9,038 nt of DNA from Myxococcales bacterium (lineage in GTDB: Bacteria > Myxococcota_A > Polyangia > Nannocystales > Nannocystaceae): positions 1 to 9,038 of the forward strand of contig JAGQIT010000291.1 of NCBI GenBank assembly GCA_020431135.1, written 5' to 3'. Every line of letters begins with the position of its first letter. Within the stretch, counting starts at the first letter, position 1. Of this stretch, positions 6,763 to 9,038 are shown piece after piece. The translations under genes were made by a program, and so were the position numbers. The notes beneath the pieces are model-generated. The model made no database searches and was not told the DNA's origin. It saw only the letters and a list, made by a program, of their open reading frames with translations.

Positions 6763-8193
6763 GTGCCACGTTCCTCCCCCGTCCTGGTGTCGCTCGGTCT
6801 CTGTCTGGCTGCGGCGTGCGGGGCGGGGCAGGGCGCGCATGAGGCCGTCAACGGAGCGCCCACGCCGACGCCCGAGCAGGCCGCGTCGACGACGACCGAG
6901 GGCGACGTATGGGAGGCGCTCGACCGCGGCGACCCCGGACCTCGCGTCGAGCTGTGCGAGGCGGGCTCCGAAGCCCTCGCCGAGGCGCGGACGCTGCATG
7001 GCGCGCTCGAGGCGCTCGCGGACGGGCTCGCCGAGGGCTCCTCGGTCGAGGCGTTCAACGCGAAGGTCGCCGCGCTCTACGAGCACGCCTGCCTCGCGGT
7101 CGGCCGCGCCGACGAGCCCCACCTCGAGCTGTCGATGACCTCGGCGGTCGAGGCGAAGGCGTTCTGGGAGGCGGGCCTCGGCGCGTGGTTCCAGACGTAC
7201 CTCGACCTCGCGGACGGGAGCGACGCGACGATCTGGCTCCTGCCGAGCCGACGCGCGGTCGTCACGGCGAAGACCCATCCGAGCGATCCGCTGGCGCCGT
7301 GGATGTGCCCCGCCGATCCGGAGAGCCCCTGCGCCCAGAGCGTCGGGGCGTGGCGCTCACGGGCCGAGCGCTACTTCGACCTCTGGGACAACGCGGGCAA
7401 GGTCACGATCGTCGACTGCGCGCCGGCGCTCGAGGCCGGACCCGCCGAAGACGCGTACGCGCGCTGGCGTGCGTGCGAGCGCGACGCGCTGCGGCGCCAC
7501 GCGATGCTGCCGATCGGCGGCCTAGGGCCGATCGCGGAGGGCTGGATCGTCGTCCACGGCCGCCGCGGACACTATCGGTACTGCGACGAGGTCGCGGCCT
7601 TCGATCTGGCGTCCGGCTCGTACTACCGCTTCGCGGAGTGTGACCATCGCCCGGAGCTCGACGGGCTCGTGGAGGCGGGGGCGATGGACGCCGCGTCGCG
7701 GGAGGTCGAGGTCGAGACCGGGACGATCGACGCCGCGCTCGTGCAGGAGTTCGCGTGGGCGGCGGCCTCGGCCCAGTACGTCCAGCCCGACGTCGTGATG
7801 GCGCGGGCCTTGGGGATGCCGCTCCCCGACGGGATCAAGGTCTCGCGGACGCAGGACAACACCTTCTCTGGGCTCGGCCTCTCAGGCACCGGCAGCAGCG
7901 GGCACACGAGGATCGCCTGGAGCTGGGCGCGCGCCCCCGGAGAGACGCCCGCCCACGGCGAGCTGTCGTGGCCGACGGGCCTGTCGAGCCCGGAGGCGGA
8001 CCACGCGGTGCGTCTCCTCGCGATCGCGGAGCAGCGCGGCGCGAAGGGCTGCGCGTCGGCGAAGCTGCCCGCGTGGCTCGTCGACAGCCTGGGCGCGGGC
8101 GGCCTCCCGGCGAGCGAGCTCGTGGATCCCCCGAGCGAGGCGCTCCTCAAGGCCACGCGCGGTCCAGCGGCCAAGGGGCGCTGCGCGAAGTGA
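6763..8193 (+). CDS. Cysteine-rich predicted lipoprotein, unknown function
   Basis: 476 residues, not recognised as a named family. The GTG start gives a short basic N-terminus and a hydrophobic stretch ending A-A-A-C, so Cys19 is the likely lipidation site. A Pro/Thr/Ala-rich linker follows to about residue 48. The remainder reads as a soluble alpha/beta domain with ten further cysteines (65, 110, 182, 190, 219, 238, 274, 293, 430, 474). This even number fits disulfides in an oxidising compartment. The most distinctive segment is about 255-295, with a W-I-V-V strand, G-R-R-G-H-Y, two Cys and F-D-L-A-S-G. No catalytic motif is evident. No Shine-Dalgarno precedes the GTG, so a leaderless or weakly initiated mRNA is possible. 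An in-frame CTG at 6754 would add three residues without changing the signal. Codon use (frequent GAG, GCG, CTC) is regular along the whole length, supporting a real gene. Divergent from the amidohydrolase, with which co-regulation is possible but unproven. Confidence 0.9.
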   Translation: MPRSSPVLVSLGLCLAAACGAGQGAHEAVNGAPTPTPEQAASTTTEGDVWEALDRGDPGPRVELCEAGSEALAEARTLHGALEALADGLAEGSSVEAFNAKVAALYEHACLAVGRADEPHLELSMTSAVEAKAFWEAGLGAWFQTYLDLADGSDATIWLLPSRRAVVTAKTHPSDPLAPWMCPADPESPCAQSVGAWRSRAERYFDLWDNAGKVTIVDCAPALEAGPAEDAYARWRACERDALRRHAMLPIGGLGPIAEGWIVVHGRRGHYRYCDEVAAFDLASGSYYRFAECDHRPELDGLVEAGAMDAASREVEVETGTIDAALVQEFAWAAASAQYVQPDVVMARALGMPLPDGIKVSRTQDNTFSGLGLSGTGSSGHTRIAWSWARAPGETPAHGELSWPTGLSSPEADHAVRLLAIAEQRGAKGCASAKLPAWLVDSLGAGGLPASELVDPPSEALLKATRGPAAKGRCAK

Positions 8194-8200
8194 GCGCTCG

Positions 8201-8216
8201 GCGGGCAGGAGCCCGC
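8201..8216 (+). terminator. GC hairpin after the Cys-rich lipoprotein gene
   Basis: GCGGGC (8201-8206) and GCCCGC (8211-8216) form a perfect 6-bp all-GC stem with an AGGA tetraloop, 7 bases past the TGA stop. There is no T-run, so intrinsic termination would be inefficient. Its position is nonetheless right for a terminator or mRNA 3'-end stabiliser. Confidence 0.35.
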
Positions 8217-8279
8217 GATGACCTGAGCGACACCGACTCACGGCGGCCGTACCGAGCGCCGCGCTGGCGCGACAGGGCC

Positions 8280-8308
8280 GCGGGCCTCCGCTGAGCGCGG
8301 GCTCCGCT
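8280..8308. repeat. Imperfect direct repeat upstream of the membrane protein gene
   Basis: GCGGGCCTCCGCT (8280-8292) recurs as GCGGGCTCCGCT (8297-8308), differing by one inserted C, with a 17-base period. The second copy runs into the TATAGT box. It might be a regulator site overlapping the promoter or a simple duplication. Confidence 0.35.
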
Positions 8309-8313
8309 ATAGT
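8308..8313 (+). promoter_or_regulatory. TATAGT -10-like box for the membrane protein gene
   Basis: TATAGT matches five of six bases of the sigma-70 -10 consensus and stands out in the GC-rich surroundings. It ends 8 bases before the TTG start at 8322, so transcription would begin at or within a few bases of the start codon, giving a leaderless or nearly leaderless mRNA. No convincing -35 lies 16-18 bases upstream. No Shine-Dalgarno lies between the box and the start. Confidence 0.45.
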
Positions 8314-8321
8314 CGCCGAGC

Positions 8322-9038
8322 TTGTCCTCGGACACAGACACCGGCGGCGCCGCCTTCACGCGCGGGCTGCTCCTCGTCAAGGCCGCCTCGCCGCTCGCCC
8401 TCGTCGGCGCCCTCGCGGCCGACACCACGACGGGGCTCGTCGCCCTCGCGATCGCCCTCACTCTCGCGGCCGCCCTCGCCCTCGGACGCGCCCCGCGGCC
8501 GGTGGCCGCCGCACTCCTCGTCGGCGCCGTCGGCCTTGAGCTCACAGTCGGCCTCGGCGGGCTCCTCAGCCAGTCGCCGCTCGCCGGGCTCGTCCTCGGG
8601 ATCCTCCTGATCTTCGCCCTCGAGGCGGCGGCGACCGGCGAGGTCGGCTACGGCGGTGGTTCGCGCGAGCCCGACGTCCGCTTCGCGCACGGCGGCTCCT
8701 ATGCGGCGCTGGCGATCTGGCTCCTCGCGGCGGTGAGCGGCGGCGGCTCGCTCGTCATCATCGCCGAGCTCACGGCCGCCGCCGTCGTCAGCGCGGCCGC
8801 GCTGCGCTGGGCCGTCGTCCGCCGCCGTCACCACGGCCTCCGCGGCCTCGTGATCGTCGGGACGATCGCCGTCATCGCCCTCGCGTCGGCGCTCAAGGGC
8901 GACCTCAGCGTCGCCTGGGTGGCGATCCCCGCGGTCGTTCTCGCGGCGATCCCGAGCCACCGGATCGACGTCGAGGCGCCGCTGTGGGCGACGATCGCCG
9001 AGCACCCGCAGCGCCTCCTCGTCGGCACCTTCGCGGCG
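8322..9038 (+). CDS. Multi-pass membrane protein, N-terminal part (runs off right edge); possible TrkH/KtrB-type K+ transporter
   Basis: An open frame of 239 codons continues past the window. An in-frame TAG at 8310-8312 bounds it upstream, and TTG at 8322 is the first plausible start; no ATG occurs in the visible part. After a short polar N-terminus (S-S-D-T-D-T) the protein is almost all Leu/Ala/Val/Gly/Ile, with about seven hydrophobic stretches near residues 15-33, 37-55, 61-83, 86-104, 126-150, 172-190 and 193-210. Charged connectors lie at about 105-124 and 161-171 (R-W-A-V-V-R-R-R-H-H). The last visible part, P-L-W-x4-A-E-H-P-Q-R-L-L-V-G-T-F, resembles the segment before the first pore helix of TrkH/KtrB potassium transporters, where 'NP-x-R-L-L-V-x-S-F' leads into a G-T-x-L-L-x-L-P helix. 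That assignment is from memory and needs the missing part; the N-terminal helices would then be an extension. The frame on the other strand here is a charged, low-complexity shadow. Confidence 0.82.
   Translation, partial: MSSDTDTGGAAFTRGLLLVKAASPLALVGALAADTTTGLVALAIALTLAAALALGRAPRPVAAALLVGAVGLELTVGLGGLLSQSPLAGLVLGILLIFALEAAATGEVGYGGGSREPDVRFAHGGSYAALAIWLLAAVSGGGSLVIIAELTAAAVVSAAALRWAVVRRRHHGLRGLVIVGTIAVIALASALKGDLSVAWVAIPAVVLAAIPSHRIDVEAPLWATIAEHPQRLLVGTFAA

Noticed and set aside
6752..6777. TGGCAC on the minus strand resembling a sigma-54 -24 element
   Set aside because: The -24/-12 spacing is two bases too short, and the site lies within the start of the lipoprotein gene.
6654..6842. 62-codon plus-strand frame starting with ATG in the divergent region
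   Set aside because: It overlaps the start and signal peptide of the lipoprotein gene in another frame and has an Arg-rich beginning and no recognisable domain.
6546..7058. Longer amidohydrolase reading frame starting upstream of 6545
   Set aside because: The extension overlaps the divergent gene and would bury the lipoprotein signal peptide; the ATG at 6545 has its own AAGGA site.
4810..7278. 822-codon minus-strand frame spanning the amidohydrolase and beyond
   Set aside because: Out-of-frame shadow, rich in Arg and Gly, that crosses two real genes and a divergent promoter region.
8307..9005. 232-codon minus-strand frame rich in Asp, Glu, Arg and Gly
   Set aside because: It is the antisense of the hydrophobic membrane-protein frame; such complements of Leu/Ala/Val codons always give charged low-complexity products.

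Overview
The window is very GC-rich DNA, with coding regions dominated by codons ending in C or G. It looks like a chromosomal stretch from a free-living Gram-negative bacterium, most plausibly a myxobacterium (Myxococcota, perhaps Nannocystales). The pointers are the base composition, two lipobox-type lipoproteins, a very long bacterial WD40 repeat protein and large proteins of no known family. This is inference: there is no rRNA or other marker gene here. No tRNA, rRNA, CRISPR array, transposase or phage gene was seen.

Layout, left to right. (1) Positions 2-2116, plus strand: the C-terminal 704 residues of a WD40 protein with about 16 propeller blades, entering from outside the window. (2) A 147-bp convergent gap with two GC-rich hairpins. 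(3) Positions 2264-4531, minus strand: a 755-residue protein with no signal peptide. It has an N-terminal three-repeat beta-trefoil (lectin-like), four tandem Cys/His repeats of a form I do not recognise, a beta-rich middle and a helical tail. (4) Positions 4532-5087: a 556-bp non-coding stretch with two related palindromes exactly 100 bp apart and a 17-bp-period direct repeat. (5) Positions 5088-6545, minus strand: a 485-residue amidohydrolase lipoprotein with a complete binuclear metal site. (6) A 217-bp divergent intergenic region. (7) Positions 6763-8193, plus strand: a 476-residue cysteine-rich lipoprotein of unknown function. (8) A 128-bp gap with a hairpin, a direct repeat and a TATAGT box. 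(9) Positions 8322-9038, plus strand: the first 239 residues of a multi-pass membrane protein leaving the window, possibly a TrkH/KtrB-type potassium transporter.

The genes do not form an obvious pathway. Gene 1 converges on gene 2, and the amidohydrolase diverges from the Cys-rich lipoprotein. The two minus-strand genes are too far apart, with hairpins between them, to look like one operon. The most novel object is the trefoil plus Cys/His-repeat protein. I found no convincing defence system, conflict island or mobile element. Many long antisense and out-of-frame ORFs exist, but they are GC-driven shadows and are left out.
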